Notes: generated by a model not told the origin, from the sequence alone. A stretch of 64,000 nt of DNA from Rahnella laticis (GCF_015644585.1 NZ_JADOBI010000010.1:140326-204325), one strand, 5' to 3'; shown: positions 1 through 9,690, counted from the first letter of the stretch. Numbers and translations: made by a program.

Positions 1-29
1 TGGATCGTGATCGTTTAAAGTTTGGGTAA
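1..29 (+). CDS. mzrA: MzrA C-terminal tail (partial)
   Basis: Only the last eight codons and the TAA stop at 27-29 are in the window. The frame starting at base 3 reads DRDRLKFG. E. coli MzrA (YqjB, modulator of EnvZ/OmpR) ends in a similar arginine-rich stretch followed by FG, and mzrA immediately precedes yqjC there. The assignment rests on this short match plus gene order, so it is tentative. Confidence 0.45.
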
Positions 30-158
30 CTGACAGCGGATTTGTCTGATATCACTACCCATTTGTCGGTGATATGCTTTCAAAGCTAGTTATTCAAAAA
101 ATCTATACTCACGGAAATAAGTGCCACAATCACTTAACCATCAAAAGGAAGCCCGACG

Positions 159-536
159 ATGAAAATCACTTTATCTGCACTCGTTTTAGCCCCTGCAATG
201 TTATTCACTACCGCAAGCTTTGCTGCGCCTCAGCCAGAAAGCTGCGTGACCAAACAGCACGAAATTCAGAAACAGATCGACGAAGCCCGCCTGCACAAAA
301 ACGAGAACCGCGTCGACGGTTTGGAAAAAGCACTGCGCGAGAATAAAGCGCACTGCACCGATGCAGGGCTTAAAGCTGAAAACCAGAAACGTGTCGAAGA
401 AAAACGTGAGAAAGTCCGCGAACGTGAGCAGGAACTGAAAGAAGCTCAGGCGAATGGCAATCACGAAAAAATCGCCAAAAAGCAGCAAAAACTGGAAGAA
501 GCACAGTCTGAACTTAAACAGGCTCAGGGTCTGTAA
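159..536 (+). CDS. yqjC: YqjC, DUF1090 periplasmic protein
   Basis: A 125-residue exported protein of unknown molecular function. Residues 1-22 form a signal peptide (Lys-3, hydrophobic core, cleavage near the ASFA/APQ junction). The mature part has two cysteines (C29, C66) that could form a periplasmic disulfide, and a C-terminal third of alternating Glu/Lys/Gln heptads that should be a helical coiled coil. The ATG follows an AAGGAAG ribosome-binding site. It heads the yqjC-yqjD-yqjE-yqjK group, whose order is as in E. coli. Family assignment is secure; function is not known. Confidence 0.9.
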   Translation: MKITLSALVLAPAMLFTTASFAAPQPESCVTKQHEIQKQIDEARLHKNENRVDGLEKALRENKAHCTDAGLKAENQKRVEEKREKVREREQELKEAQANGNHEKIAKKQQKLEEAQSELKQAQGL

Positions 537-545
537 TCCCCTTTC

Positions 546-570
546 TTAAAGCGCCCGGTGGGCGCTTTAA
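546..570 (+). terminator. hairpin after yqjC
   Basis: A perfect 11-bp inverted repeat (546-556 with 560-570, loop GGT) sits ten bases after the yqjC stop. The following U tract is weak, so it may be a leaky terminator or an mRNA-stabilising hairpin before yqjD. Confidence 0.5.
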
Positions 571-672
571 TGCGGGATCTTGCTTTTTAAAACAGACAAT
601 TCGCATTTGCGATCACCTGAATATCCGCTATGTTAAAAGTTCGAATCAGTTAACGTATGGAGTGACTTACAC

Positions 673-975
673 ATGGCTAGTAATACATCAGAACAACTGC
701 GCGCTGAATTAAAGTCATTGGCAGATACGCTGGAAGAAGTTCTTCAGACCTCTACCGATAAGCCGAAAGCTGAACTCGATAAGTTACGCGGCAAAGCAGA
801 ATCCCTGCTGAAAGACACCCGCGAACGTCTGAGCGATACGGGCGATAAGATTGCCACTCAGACCAAAGAAATCGCCGGTAAAGCCGATGATTACGTACAT
901 GAAAAACCGTGGACAGGCGTCGGTATTGGTGCCGCTGTCGGTGTTGTGATTGGCGTTCTGTTAGCCCGTCGCTGA
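673..975 (+). CDS. yqjD: YqjD/ElaB family ribosome-associated membrane protein
   Basis: A 100-residue member of the DUF883 (ElaB/YqjD/YgaM) family. In E. coli these tail-anchored inner-membrane proteins bind stationary-phase ribosomes. Residues 1-75 are a charged amphipathic helix (many Lys/Glu, no Cys). Residues 81-98 are a Gly/Val-rich transmembrane segment of the type that ends the family, finishing with LLARR. A GGAGTGA ribosome-binding site lies before the ATG. Two bases separate its stop from yqjE, so the genes are co-transcribed. Confidence 0.92.
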   Translation: MASNTSEQLRAELKSLADTLEEVLQTSTDKPKAELDKLRGKAESLLKDTRERLSDTGDKIATQTKEIAGKADDYVHEKPWTGVGIGAAVGVVIGVLLARR

Positions 976-977
976 TT

Positions 978-1385
978 ATGCAAGAACCGATAAAACCGGC
1001 ACCACAAGGACCGGGTAAAGGGCTTTTTGACATCGTTTCACGCATCGCCACCGTGGTGGTGGGCATGGTTGAAACGCGTGTCAGGCTGGTGGTTGTTGAG
1101 CTGGAAGAGGAAAAGGCCAATATTTTCCAATTGCTGCTCATGGCTGGCATTACCCTGATTTTCACCGCCTTTGGTCTTATGAGTTTGCTGGTTCTCCTTT
1201 TCTGGGCGATTGACCCGGCGTATCGCCTGATTGCGATCGGCACGGCGACCGGTGTTTTGCTGTTCCTTGCTGTGGTTTTAGGCGCGATGACGCTGGCAAA
1301 AGCCAAACGTTCAACGCTTTTGAGCCTCACCCGCAAACAGCTGGATATCGACCGGGCGCTGCTGGAAAAGGATGAAAATCTATGA
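978..1385 (+). CDS. yqjE: YqjE, holin-like two-TM membrane protein
   Basis: A 135-residue inner-membrane protein of the YqjE (phage holin superfamily III-like) family. After a proline-rich N-terminus there is an amphipathic helix at about 17-47, then two transmembrane segments at about 50-77 and 83-106. The frame is open further upstream, but the ATG at 978, two bases after the yqjD stop, gives the family-typical N-terminus. Its stop overlaps the yqjK start (ATGA), implying translational coupling. No catalytic motif is visible. Confidence 0.88.
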   Translation: MQEPIKPAPQGPGKGLFDIVSRIATVVVGMVETRVRLVVVELEEEKANIFQLLLMAGITLIFTAFGLMSLLVLLFWAIDPAYRLIAIGTATGVLLFLAVVLGAMTLAKAKRSTLLSLTRKQLDIDRALLEKDENL

Positions 1386-1666
1386 GTATCCCAAACCGCG
1401 CTATCGAAAAAGTCAGACTTCTGCGCCAGATTGAGCGCCAGCGCGCCGAGCTGTCTGAGGCGGGTTCTGACTGGCTGGATGCCACAGCGAAAATTGATCG
1501 CGGCTGGGTGAAAATCGTGGATATGCGTAAGTATCTGGTCGTGGGCTCCAGCCTGATTGCCGTTTACGGCATCCGCCATCCCAGCAGCATTGTGCGCTGG
1601 TCACGGCGGGCATTTGGCATCTGGGGCACCGTCCGGCTGTTTCGCAAGACTTTCGCCAGCAAATAA
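1382..1666 (+). CDS. yqjK: YqjK-like protein
   Basis: A 94-residue basic protein of the YqjK family, last of the yqjC-D-E-K run. The motif IRHPSSIVRW near residues 63-72 matches the conserved centre of E. coli YqjK. A hydrophobic stretch at about 50-63 could be one membrane segment. Function is unknown in any species I can recall. Expression is coupled to yqjE by a 4-base overlap, and the operon ends at the strong terminator downstream. Confidence 0.85.
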   Translation: MSIPNRAIEKVRLLRQIERQRAELSEAGSDWLDATAKIDRGWVKIVDMRKYLVVGSSLIAVYGIRHPSSIVRWSRRAFGIWGTVRLFRKTFASK

Positions 1667-1685
1667 GCTTAGCGACATTCACATC

Positions 1686-1722
1686 AAAGGGTCGGGTGAT
1701 TATTCATCCGACCCTTTTTCTT
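1686..1722 (+). terminator. yqjCDEK operon terminator
   Basis: AAAGGGTCGG at 1686-1695 pairs with CCGACCCTTT at 1708-1717, extended by four inner pairs to about 14 bp with a 4-base loop, followed by a T run. This is a canonical intrinsic terminator. Confidence 0.9.
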
Positions 1723-1909
1723 TTTGAATAACAATCCTTCCGCCGTTCAATTTATTTGAATCATTACAACAGTTTTACTTGCTAACAAAGCGTAATCGTT
1801 CGACTTATTATCTCGTCATCAACTGATGCGGTAACGGCGAGAAACATTTTCTGACCGGACCGGTAACACTTTAAGCTCAATTTGAGCACACTACGTTTTG
1901 GAGAAGAAA

Positions 1910-2302
1910 ATGACTAAGTTACAAGACACAGCTTTACTGGTAGCCCGTATCCTGATGCCAATTCTGTTCATCGTTGCCGGTTGGGGAAAAATTAACGGTT
2001 ACACCGCAACTGCGGGTTACATGACGTCCATGGGCGTTCCAAGCTTCTTCCTGCCACTGACTATCCTGTTGGAGTTTGGCGGCGGTCTGGCAATCCTGTT
2101 CGGCTTCTTCACCCGTACTACTGCGCTGATCACAGCCATCTTCACCATCCTGACGGCGCTGATCTTCCACACTGATTTTGCACAGGGCGTGAACCAGATG
2201 ATGTTCATGAAAAACCTGTCCATCGCTGGCGGTTTCTTCGTCCTGTTCGCTTCAGGCCCGGGCGCATTCAGCATCGACCGTCTGATCAAGAAAAACTGGT
2301 AA
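1910..2302 (+). CDS. yqjF: DoxX family membrane protein (YqjF-like)
   Basis: A 130-residue inner-membrane protein of the DoxX/YqjF family with four predicted transmembrane helices (about 8-27, 44-65, 72-92, 105-124) and the characteristic N-terminal motif LLVARILMPILFIVAGWGK. A TTG at 1898 also opens the frame, but GGAG at 1900-1903 is a ribosome-binding site for the ATG at 1910. It lies directly upstream of the hydroquinone reductase gene, as in E. coli, which hints at a shared role in quinone or redox stress; the biochemical role is unproven. Confidence 0.9.
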   Translation: MTKLQDTALLVARILMPILFIVAGWGKINGYTATAGYMTSMGVPSFFLPLTILLEFGGGLAILFGFFTRTTALITAIFTILTALIFHTDFAQGVNQMMFMKNLSIAGGFFVLFASGPGAFSIDRLIKKNW

Positions 2303-2369
2303 TCACTGCTCCGGCACCAGGGCGCTGTAACCAGGCTATAATTAAATAAGACAATAAAAAGCACCTGCA

Positions 2370-2402
2370 GGGCGATGTGATTAATCACCTCGCCCTTTTT
2401 AA
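2370..2402 (+). terminator. yqjF terminator
   Basis: GGGCGA at 2370-2375 pairs with TCGCCC at 2390-2395, with inner GTGA/TCAC pairs and a TTAA loop, then a run of five T residues. Confidence 0.85.
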
Positions 2403-2435
2403 TTCTGAAAGATCACTGACAGTAAGGAAAATATC

Positions 2436-3422
2436 ATGGGACAACTGGTCGAAGGCAAATGGCAGGACACCTGGTATGACACCAAATCTACCGGCGGTCA
2501 TTTCAAACGTTCTGCGGCGCAGTTCCGTAACTGGATCACACCTGATGGCGCACCGGGCGAGCACGGCGTCGGCGGTTTTACCGCTGAGCGCGACCGCTAT
2601 CATCTTTATGTTTCACTGGCCTGTCCGTGGGCACACCGGACACTGCTGATGCGCGCCCTGAAAGGGCTCGAAGACATTATCCCTGTTTCCGTCGTACATC
2701 CGCTGATGCTGGAACACGGCTGGACGTTCGGAACCGATTTCCCGGCCGCTACCGGCGATGATTTGTATCACCTGAATTATGCGTATGAAATCTATCTGCG
2801 TGCGCAGAATGATTACACAGGCCGCGTGACCGTGCCGATCCTCTGGGACAAAAAGCAGCAGACGATTGTCAGCAACGAATCTTCAGACATCATCCGTATG
2901 TTCAACAGTGCTTTTGATGCAACCGGGGCGAAAGCGGGCGATTATTACCCGCAAAACCTGCGCACTGAGATCGACGCGATTAATGAGTGGGTCTATCCGC
3001 AGATTAACAACGGCGTGTATAAAGCCGGTTTTGCGACCTCTCAGGACGCATACGACGAAGCGGTAAATGGCGTGTTTGATGCGCTGGAACGCGCTGAGAA
3101 ATTACTGGGTAAACACCGTTATCTGACGGGCAACAAGCTCACCGAAGCCGATCTTCGTCTGTGGACCACGCTGGTTCGCTTTGATCCGGTCTACGTCACG
3201 CATTTCAAATGCGACCGTCACCGCATCAGCGATTATCCGAATCTGTACGGTTTCCTGCGCGATATTTACCAGATGCCGGGAATTCGTGAAACCGTGGATT
3301 TTGCGCATATCCGCAATCACTATTACCGCAGCCACGCCACGATTAACCCTTACGGAATTATCTCTACCGGGCCGGCGCAGGATTTAGATTCACCGCACGG
3401 CCGCGATACCCGCTTCAGCTAA
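2436..3422 (+). CDS. yqjG: Glutathionyl-hydroquinone reductase YqjG
   Basis: A 328-residue Xi-class glutathione transferase. It reduces glutathionyl-hydroquinones to hydroquinones with GSH, releasing GSSG, in the cytosol. The N-terminal thioredoxin-like half carries the CPWA active-site motif with catalytic Cys63, the same position as in E. coli YqjG. The C-terminal all-helical half (about 175-290) carries the LTEADLRLWTTLVRFDPVY signature. Full family length, with an AAGGAAA site before the ATG. It is separated from yqjF by a terminator, so it probably has its own promoter. Confidence 0.95.
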   Translation: MGQLVEGKWQDTWYDTKSTGGHFKRSAAQFRNWITPDGAPGEHGVGGFTAERDRYHLYVSLACPWAHRTLLMRALKGLEDIIPVSVVHPLMLEHGWTFGTDFPAATGDDLYHLNYAYEIYLRAQNDYTGRVTVPILWDKKQQTIVSNESSDIIRMFNSAFDATGAKAGDYYPQNLRTEIDAINEWVYPQINNGVYKAGFATSQDAYDEAVNGVFDALERAEKLLGKHRYLTGNKLTEADLRLWTTLVRFDPVYVTHFKCDRHRISDYPNLYGFLRDIYQMPGIRETVDFAHIRNHYYRSHATINPYGIISTGPAQDLDSPHGRDTRFS

Positions 3423-3427
3423 TCGCT

Positions 3428-3464
3428 CGGGCATTCTTCCTTTCTGAAAGGGGAAGAATGCCCG
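3428..3464. terminator. bidirectional terminator yqjG/yhaJ
   Basis: CGGGCATTCTTCC at 3428-3440 pairs perfectly with GGAAGAATGCCCG at 3452-3464 between the convergent 3' ends of yqjG and yhaJ. T tracts are poor on both sides. Confidence 0.7.
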
Positions 3465-3474
3465 TCACGTTGAT

Positions 3475-4380
3475 TCACTTCGCTTCGCGCGTCGCCAGCA
3501 ACCGTGGAATTTCGCGCAGGAACCAGGCTTTTGCCTCGCCCATGCTGTCGCGACGCCACGCCATAATGATGTCGGTTTCACGGTTATATTCTGCACTGAC
3601 CACCCGCAAACGCCCTTCGGCAATATCCTGTTCAACCATCGGATAAGGCATCGTCGCGACGCCCAATCCGGCCAGCAGCGCTTTGCGTTTTTCTTCGATG
3701 GTACTGACCGTCAGACGTTGTTGCTTATCGAGCAACTGCACGGTGAGCACCGGGCGCTCACGCGCCGTATCCGCCACCGCAATCCCGCGGTATTTCACCC
3801 GACTGACTTCAGAAAGCGGCTCGGCTTCCAGATGAATCGGATGATCCGGCGCAGCCACGTAAACGCTGACCAGCTTGTAAAGTTTGCGGCTGTTAATTTC
3901 TGTCGAGGAACGGAAATGCATATCGGGGGCGATGACAATATCCGCACGCCCCTGCTCAAGACGCTCCCACGCCCCCGCCAGCACTTCGGTAATCAGCGAA
4001 ACCTGGGTGCTGGCTTTCAGCGCCAGCTTTTCAATCAGCGGGAATAACTGCGCAGCCGGGGATAAGGCTTCGCAAACGATCGTGATGTGGGTTTCCCAGC
4101 CACGTGCCAGCGCTTCGGCATCGACGGTCAGTTTGTCGGCGGCTTCGAGCAGCACACGGCCACGCTCAAGCAGCATCCGGCCCACATTGGTGAATTTTGT
4201 CCGATGACCTGAACGGTCAAACAACACCACGTCCAGCTCTTCCTCCAGCTTTTGCATGGTGTAGCTCAATGCAGACGGGACGCGGCCCAGCTCATCAGCG
4301 GCGGCGGCAAAACTTCCTCTGCGGTCAATCGCATCCATGACCCGTAATGCTTCCAGTGTGAGTGCGCGATCCTTAGCCAT
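3475..4380 (-). CDS. yhaJ: LysR-type regulator YhaJ
   Basis: A 301-residue LysR-family transcription factor with an N-terminal winged helix-turn-helix (about 8-65, including the GSFAAAADELGRVPSALS recognition region) and a periplasmic-binding-protein-like effector domain (about 90-295). The frame continues upstream to 4437, but the ATG at 4380 gives the family N-terminus MAKDRALTLEAL. It is divergent from yhaK, as in E. coli. E. coli YhaJ responds to aromatic compounds such as dinitrotoluene breakdown products and activates neighbouring yha genes; the same role is inferred here. Confidence 0.9.
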   Translation of the reverse strand: MAKDRALTLEALRVMDAIDRRGSFAAAADELGRVPSALSYTMQKLEEELDVVLFDRSGHRTKFTNVGRMLLERGRVLLEAADKLTVDAEALARGWETHITIVCEALSPAAQLFPLIEKLALKASTQVSLITEVLAGAWERLEQGRADIVIAPDMHFRSSTEINSRKLYKLVSVYVAAPDHPIHLEAEPLSEVSRVKYRGIAVADTARERPVLTVQLLDKQQRLTVSTIEEKRKALLAGLGVATMPYPMVEQDIAEGRLRVVSAEYNRETDIIMAWRRDSMGEAKAWFLREIPRLLATREAK

Positions 4381-4490
4381 TCTTTTCTCTGTCAGGAAAT
4401 TTGAATATAGCGACCAGATTAACTGGCTAACAATCACACGTCCAGACGCTTACCATTTATACATCGAAATTTTTAAGAGAGGCGACCGCC
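4381..4490. promoter_or_regulatory. yhaJ-yhaK divergent control region
   Basis: The 110 bases between divergent yhaJ and yhaK are the expected site of LysR-type autoregulation and yhaK activation. GAGAGG at 4475-4480 precedes the yhaK ATG. No unambiguous T-N11-A operator could be fixed by eye. Confidence 0.5.
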
Positions 4491-5195
4491 ATGATCACCA
4501 GCAGAACGGCAAAAGAGTGCGGCACCGCTGACTTTGGTTGGCTGCAGGCACGTTACACTTTCTCCTTTGGACATTACTTTGATCCGAAGCTGATGGGCTA
4601 TGCGTCGCTGCGCGTCCTGAATCAGGAAGTGCTGGCGCCGGGTGCGAGTTTCCAGCCACGGACTTATCCGCGCGTTGATGTTCTGAATCTGGTTTTGCAG
4701 GGCTCGGCGGAATACCGCGACAGCGAAGGTAACAGCGTGAGGGTCGAAGCCGGTGAAGCGGCGCTGCTTTCCACGCAGGCAAACGTCAGTTACAGCGAGC
4801 TGAATACCCGCGCGAACCAGCCGCTGACGCGCATGCAGTTATGGCTGGATGCCTGCCCCGAGCATGAAAATCCGCTAACCCAGAAAATGACGCTGCCGGA
4901 TGCAAAACATTTCCTGCTGGCATCACCGGACGGCGAAAACGGCAGCCTGCAATTGCGGCAAAATGTCTGGATACATCATCTGGATTTAAAACCGGGTGAA
5001 CAGATTTCCCTGCCAATTCGCGGCCCGCGGGCGTATCTGCAATCGATTCACGGGCAAGTTGATGCGCTGGGCGCGGTCAGCCACGAATCACAAAAACTGG
5101 CCTGCGGCGACGGGGCGTTTATTCATCAGGAAAACAGCCTGACCGTTTCTGCCAGCACGCCGTTACGCGCTTTGCTGATCGACATGCCGGTTTAA
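4491..5195 (+). CDS. yhaK: Pirin-family bicupin YhaK
   Basis: A 234-residue cytosolic bicupin of the pirin family, described in E. coli as a marker sensitive to hypochlorous acid and redox stress. The N-terminal cupin contains the pirin-like segments RTYPRVDVLNLVLQGSAEYRD and GEAALLS; the usual metal-binding His cluster is not evident, as in other YhaK proteins. The C-terminal cupin (about 130-234) contains QIHG-like SIHGQVDALG. It is likely a target of the divergent yhaJ product. It ends at a strong terminator shared with rnpB. Confidence 0.92.
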   Translation: MITSRTAKECGTADFGWLQARYTFSFGHYFDPKLMGYASLRVLNQEVLAPGASFQPRTYPRVDVLNLVLQGSAEYRDSEGNSVRVEAGEAALLSTQANVSYSELNTRANQPLTRMQLWLDACPEHENPLTQKMTLPDAKHFLLASPDGENGSLQLRQNVWIHHLDLKPGEQISLPIRGPRAYLQSIHGQVDALGAVSHESQKLACGDGAFIHQENSLTVSASTPLRALLIDMPV

Positions 5196-5234
5196 CATTC
5201 GCGGTTAACGGATTTTACGGATAACAGAAAGGCG

Positions 5235-5269
5235 AAAGCCCGCGCAGTTTCCTGCGCGGGCTTTCTTTT
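5235..5269. terminator. bidirectional terminator yhaK/rnpB
   Basis: AAAGCCCGCGCAG at 5235-5247 pairs perfectly with 5252-5264 around a 4-base loop. T residues follow on the plus strand and a pyrimidine-poor tail on the minus strand. It terminates yhaK and lies just past the rnpB 3' end. Confidence 0.85.
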
Positions 5270-5271
5270 GA

Positions 5272-5650
<379 letters not shown>

Positions 5651-5675
5651 GCGGCGGATAATAGGGTATTACGCC

Positions 5676-6545
5676 CTATTTGTCACCCTCTTGCTCATCA
5701 AGCGCGTATTTATACAACGCGTTCTTCTTCACGCCGTGGATTTCTGCGGCCAGCGCGGCGGCCTTTTTCAACGGTAACTCTTTTTGCAGCAGCGCCAGCG
5801 TACGCAGGGCCTCAGCGGGCAACGCTTCCACATCGACTTTATGGCCTTCCACAATCAGCACCATTTCGCCACGACGACGGGTTTCCACTTCCTGCACCCA
5901 TGCAAGCAGTTCGCCGACCGGCGCGCCGTGAATGTTTTCCCAGGTTTTGGTCAGTTCGCGCGCCAGCACCACATAACGCTGCGGCCCCCAGACTTCGACC
6001 ATATCCTGCAAACTGTCGATCAGACGATGCGTGGATTCATAGAAGATCAGCGTGCGCGGCTCTTCGATCAGCGCCAGCAAAGTGTCTTTACGGGATTTGG
6101 TTTTGGCAGGCAGAAATCCCTCGTAACAGAAACGGTCGGAGGGCAAACCGGCGGCGCACAATGCGGTAATGGCAGCACATGCCCCCGGCAAAGGCACGAC
6201 ACGTATGCCCGCTTCACGACAGCGGCGCACGAGGTGATAACCCGGATCGTTAATCAGCGGCGTACCGGCATCAGAAACCAGCGCGATAGTCTGGCCTTCC
6301 TGCAATTTCGCCAGTAAATGCTCGGCTTTCTGCTGTTCGTTGTGGTCATGCAGCGGGAACATTTTGGCGCTGATCGCGAAGTGTTGCAGCAGCAATCCGG
6401 TATGGCGGGTGTCTTCTGCGGCAATCAAATCTACACTGTTGAGTACGGCCAGCGCGCGTTGGGTAATATCCCCTAAATTGCCAATTGGCGTCGGTACGAT
6501 ATACAGCGTTGAGGCAGAAATATCTGCTTGATCGTCTTGATTCAT
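5676..6545 (-). CDS. rsmI: 16S rRNA C1402 2'-O-methyltransferase RsmI
   Basis: A 289-residue SAM-dependent methyltransferase that 2'-O-methylates C1402 in the decoding centre of 16S rRNA, acting with RsmH. It has the tetrapyrrole methylase fold: N-terminal [16 protein letters not shown], the [12 protein letters not shown] motif (about 93-104), PLPGACA (118-124) and LVSDAG for SAM binding. It is divergent from lpoA, the same arrangement as in E. coli, and lies downstream of the rnpB promoter side. Length is normal. Confidence 0.96.
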   Translation of the reverse strand: MNQDDQADISASTLYIVPTPIGNLGDITQRALAVLNSVDLIAAEDTRHTGLLLQHFAISAKMFPLHDHNEQQKAEHLLAKLQEGQTIALVSDAGTPLINDPGYHLVRRCREAGIRVVPLPGACAAITALCAAGLPSDRFCYEGFLPAKTKSRKDTLLALIEEPRTLIFYESTHRLIDSLQDMVEVWGPQRYVVLARELTKTWENIHGAPVGELLAWVQEVETRRRGEMVLIVEGHKVDVEALPAEALRTLALLQKELPLKKAAALAAEIHGVKKNALYKYALDEQEGDK

Positions 6546-6606
6546 TGTTTCATCCGGATTGCCGATTTAATATTGAGCATCTTGAAAAAACATCACTGGA
6601 AACTGA

Positions 6607-8634
6607 ATGCCTTCCTCAATGACTTTTCGTACCCGTTCGGGACGTTTACTCCCTGCCATCATCGTGGCTATGCTTCTCGCCAGCTGTTCCGGTCAGGCGC
6701 CGCAGGCACCGACTGAAAGTGTCCAGGGTGCAGCGTCCGGCAGCTCTGATTATTATCTGCAGCAGGCACAACAAAGCGGTGATGATAACAAGGCTGACTG
6801 GCAATTGCTTGCAGTCCGTGCCCTGATACGTGAAGGCAAAGTGCCTCAGGCCGCCGAACAACTCGCCAAAGTGCCGCAAAATCTGACCGCAGCACAAACA
6901 GTTGAACAGCAGCTGACCAGTGCAGAAGTTCAGGTTGCCCAGAAGAATTATCCGGCAGCGGCAACCAGTCTGAGCCAGGTCGACCCGGCCAAACTGAACA
7001 ATGACCAGAAAGCCCGTTACTATCAGGCGCAAATCGATGCCAGCCAGGGCCGTACCAGTCTGGGGCTGATCCGTGCTTACATCGCGCAGGAACCGCTGTT
7101 GCAGGGCCAGCTTCATCAGACGAACATTGATGAAACCTGGACCGCGCTGACGCAAATGTCTGCGCAGGACGTTAACAGCATCGTGATTAACGCGGATGAA
7201 AATACCCTGCAAGGCTGGCTGGATTTGCTGAGTGTCTGGCAGAGCAACAAACAGGATCCGGATTTACTGAAAGCCGGTATCAAAGACTGGCAGCGCCGTT
7301 ATCCGGTCAATCCGGCGGCCAAAAACCTGCCGACACAGCTGAATAACGTGCTGACTTTCCAGCCTGCGTCTACCGGTAAAATCGCGCTGTTCCTGCCAAT
7401 GAGCGGGCCTGCACAGGTTTACGGCAATGCTATTCAGCAGGGCTTCAATGCGGCGATGAACGGCCAGGTCAGCCAGGCCGCATCACAACCGGCAACGCCA
7501 GCCGATCCTAACGCACAAGCGCAGACAACGCCGGTTGATCCGAATGCGGCGGTCAGCACGTCCGCTCCGGATGCCACTGCGCAGCCACAAACCGCACCAG
7601 TACAGCCTGCGCCAGCGCCTGACGTTGCGCCGGTTGCCAGCAGCAATGCGCAGGTAAAAGTTTATGATACCAACGGTCAGCCTCTGGCGGCGTTACTGAC
7701 GCAGGCACAGCAGGATGGCGCCACGCTGGTGGTCGGGCCATTGCTGAAAGATCAGGTGAATGAGCTGGGTAACACCCAGACGCCTCTGAATGTTTTAGCG
7801 CTCAATCAGCCAGAAACTGAGAAAAACAGTGCGAATATCTGTTACTTTGCGCTCTCGCCGGAAGACGAAGCGCAGGACGCCGCCCGCCACATGTGGGCAG
7901 AACAGAAACGTTCGCCACTGTTGCTGGTCCCACGCGGTGCCTTCGGTGACCGTATTGCACAGGCATTTGCCAATGAATGGCAGAAACTGGGCGGACAAAC
8001 TGTCCTGAAACAAGGGCTGGGCTCTGCCGGTGAATTACGTTCATCTATTGGCAGCGGCATCCGCCTGACCGGTACGCCGGTTACCGCAAGCAACAGTGCA
8101 GTTCCGGCGCAAGCGCAGGGTGTCACGATTGGGGGTATTACCATTCCGGCTCCGCCAACCGATGCGCAGATTACGCAAGGCAGCACTGGCGGTGCGGTGG
8201 ATTCCGTTTACGTCGTAGCGACTCAGAGCGAACTCACGCTGATTAAACCGATGCTGGATCTGGCGGTTAGTGGCCGTTCTCATCCGTCTGTCTACGCAAG
8301 TTCACGCAGCTATCAGGCGGGAGCGGGCCCGGACTATCGTCTGGAAATGGAAGGCGTGGAATTTAGCGACATTCCTTTACTGGCGGGTTCCAACCCTGCG
8401 CTGATGCAGCAGGCCGCAGCGAAATTCGGCAACGATTACTCGCTGGTTCGTTTGTATGCGATGGGGATTGATGCCTGGAGTCTGGCAAATCACTTCTCAC
8501 AAATGCGGACGCTGCCTGGCTTCCAGGTCTCCGGCAGTACCGGTGATTTAAGTGCCAATGAAAACTGCGTGATCCATCGCAAACTGCCGTGGCTGCAATA
8601 CCGTCAGGGTTCGCTGGTTCCGGTTTCTTCATAA
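6607..8634 (+). CDS. lpoA: Penicillin-binding protein activator LpoA
   Basis: A 675-residue outer-membrane lipoprotein that spans the periplasm to activate PBP1A. The signal peptide ends in lipobox LLASC with lipidated Cys27. An N-terminal TPR-like helical domain (about 40-255) is followed by an LppC/periplasmic-binding-like domain (about 258-660). The C-terminal domain is interrupted near residues 292-345 by a low-complexity Pro/Ala/Gln linker (repeats of TPADPNAQAQ/TPVDPNAA type), which varies in length among enterobacteria. Starts at ATG 6607. First gene of lpoA-yraN-diaA-dolP. Confidence 0.96.
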   Translation: MPSSMTFRTRSGRLLPAIIVAMLLASCSGQAPQAPTESVQGAASGSSDYYLQQAQQSGDDNKADWQLLAVRALIREGKVPQAAEQLAKVPQNLTAAQTVEQQLTSAEVQVAQKNYPAAATSLSQVDPAKLNNDQKARYYQAQIDASQGRTSLGLIRAYIAQEPLLQGQLHQTNIDETWTALTQMSAQDVNSIVINADENTLQGWLDLLSVWQSNKQDPDLLKAGIKDWQRRYPVNPAAKNLPTQLNNVLTFQPASTGKIALFLPMSGPAQVYGNAIQQGFNAAMNGQVSQAASQPATPADPNAQAQTTPVDPNAAVSTSAPDATAQPQTAPVQPAPAPDVAPVASSNAQVKVYDTNGQPLAALLTQAQQDGATLVVGPLLKDQVNELGNTQTPLNVLALNQPETEKNSANICYFALSPEDEAQDAARHMWAEQKRSPLLLVPRGAFGDRIAQAFANEWQKLGGQTVLKQGLGSAGELRSSIGSGIRLTGTPVTASNSAVPAQAQGVTIGGITIPAPPTDAQITQGSTGGAVDSVYVVATQSELTLIKPMLDLAVSGRSHPSVYASSRSYQAGAGPDYRLEMEGVEFSDIPLLAGSNPALMQQAAAKFGNDYSLVRLYAMGIDAWSLANHFSQMRTLPGFQVSGSTGDLSANENCVIHRKLPWLQYRQGSLVPVSS

Positions 8635-8700
8635 GAAACGCGGTTCACTTGCGCAGAGAAACCGGAATTCTCCGCACGAAATAAGTACAAGGACGTACTG

Positions 8701-9069
8701 ATGATAAAATTTTTGTCAAAAACGCGGTCGTGCGGAGCCGAATACGAAGCTTACGCGCGACGCTATCTTGAAAGAGCCGGATTAACCTTTGTGGCGGCCA
8801 ATGTGGCCTGTCGTGCAGGTGAAATTGACCTGATCATGCGTGACCAGCAAACCTGGGTGTTTGTTGAAGTTCGCTACCGGCGCAATGCAAATTTTGGCGG
8901 CGCTGCGGCCAGCGTAACGCGTCAAAAACAACAGCGCTTGTTACGCGCGGCATCTTTCTGGCTTGCAAGCCATAACGCAAGCTTTGACACATCACCTTGC
9001 CGTTTTGATGTTTTAGCCATCACCGGCAGCCAGTTAGAATGGCTGCCCGATGCGTTCAATGCGGAATAA
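8701..9069 (+). CDS. yraN: YraN, UPF0102 endonuclease-like protein
   Basis: A 122-residue protein of the UPF0102/YraN family. Residues 40-65 show the restriction-endonuclease-like core GEIDLIMRD...WVFVEVRYR, with acidic and Glu-x-Arg residues typical of a PD-(D/E)XK fold, but no activity is established in enterobacteria. It sits between lpoA and diaA, as in E. coli, with an AAGGAC site before the ATG. Function remains unassigned. Confidence 0.92.
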   Translation: MIKFLSKTRSCGAEYEAYARRYLERAGLTFVAANVACRAGEIDLIMRDQQTWVFVEVRYRRNANFGGAAASVTRQKQQRLLRAASFWLASHNASFDTSPCRFDVLAITGSQLEWLPDAFNAE

Positions 9070-9099
9070 ATATTACGACGACTGACTGGACGAAAACCC

Positions 9100-9690
9100 G
9101 TGCTGGATAGAATCAAAGTCTGCTTTACCGAAAGTATCCAAACCCAGATTGCAGCGGCTGAAGCCTTGCCTGACGCGATTTCACGTGCCGCGATGACGCT
9201 GGTGCAATCGCTGCTCAACGGCAACAAAATCCTATGCTGCGGTAACGGCACCTCTGCGGCAAATGCGCAGCATTTTTCCGCTAGTCTGATTAATCGTTTT
9301 GAAACTGAACGTCCGAGCCTTCCTGCAATCTCACTATGTGCAGACAATATTGTTCTGACGGCGATTGCTAATGACCGTCTGCACGAAGAAATCTATGCCA
9401 AACAGGTGCGCGCTTTAGGTCAGGCTGGCGATGTTTTGCTGGCGATTTCTACCCGCGGCAACAGCCGTGATATTGTCAAAGCCGTTGAAGCAGCGGTCAC
9501 CCGCGATATGACGATTGTCGCATTGACGGGTTATGACGGCGGCGAACTGGCGGGCTTACTGGGGCCTCACGATGTTGAGATCCGTATTCCCTCCCATCGC
9601 AGCGCCCGCATTCAGGAAATGCATATGCTCACAGTAAACTGCCTCTGTGACCTGATAGATAATACGCTGTTCCCACACCAGGACGATTAA
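9100..9690 (+). CDS. diaA: DnaA initiator-associating protein DiaA
   Basis: A 196-residue SIS-domain protein, nearly identical in sequence to E. coli DiaA. It binds DnaA as a homotetramer and promotes oriC initiation complex formation. It starts with GTG at 9100, chosen because [20 protein letters not shown] aligns with the E. coli N-terminus and no ATG is nearby. SIS motifs [12 protein letters not shown] and [10 protein letters not shown] are present. It follows yraN and is ten bases ahead of dolP. Confidence 0.96.
   Translation: MLDRIKVCFTESIQTQIAAAEALPDAISRAAMTLVQSLLNGNKILCCGNGTSAANAQHFSASLINRFETERPSLPAISLCADNIVLTAIANDRLHEEIYAKQVRALGQAGDVLLAISTRGNSRDIVKAVEAAVTRDMTIVALTGYDGGELAGLLGPHDVEIRIPSHRSARIQEMHMLTVNCLCDLIDNTLFPHQDD

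Noticed and set aside
7434..7646. Ala/Cys-rich minus-strand frame inside lpoA
   Set aside because: It is an antisense shadow of the Pro/Ala/Gln linker of LpoA.
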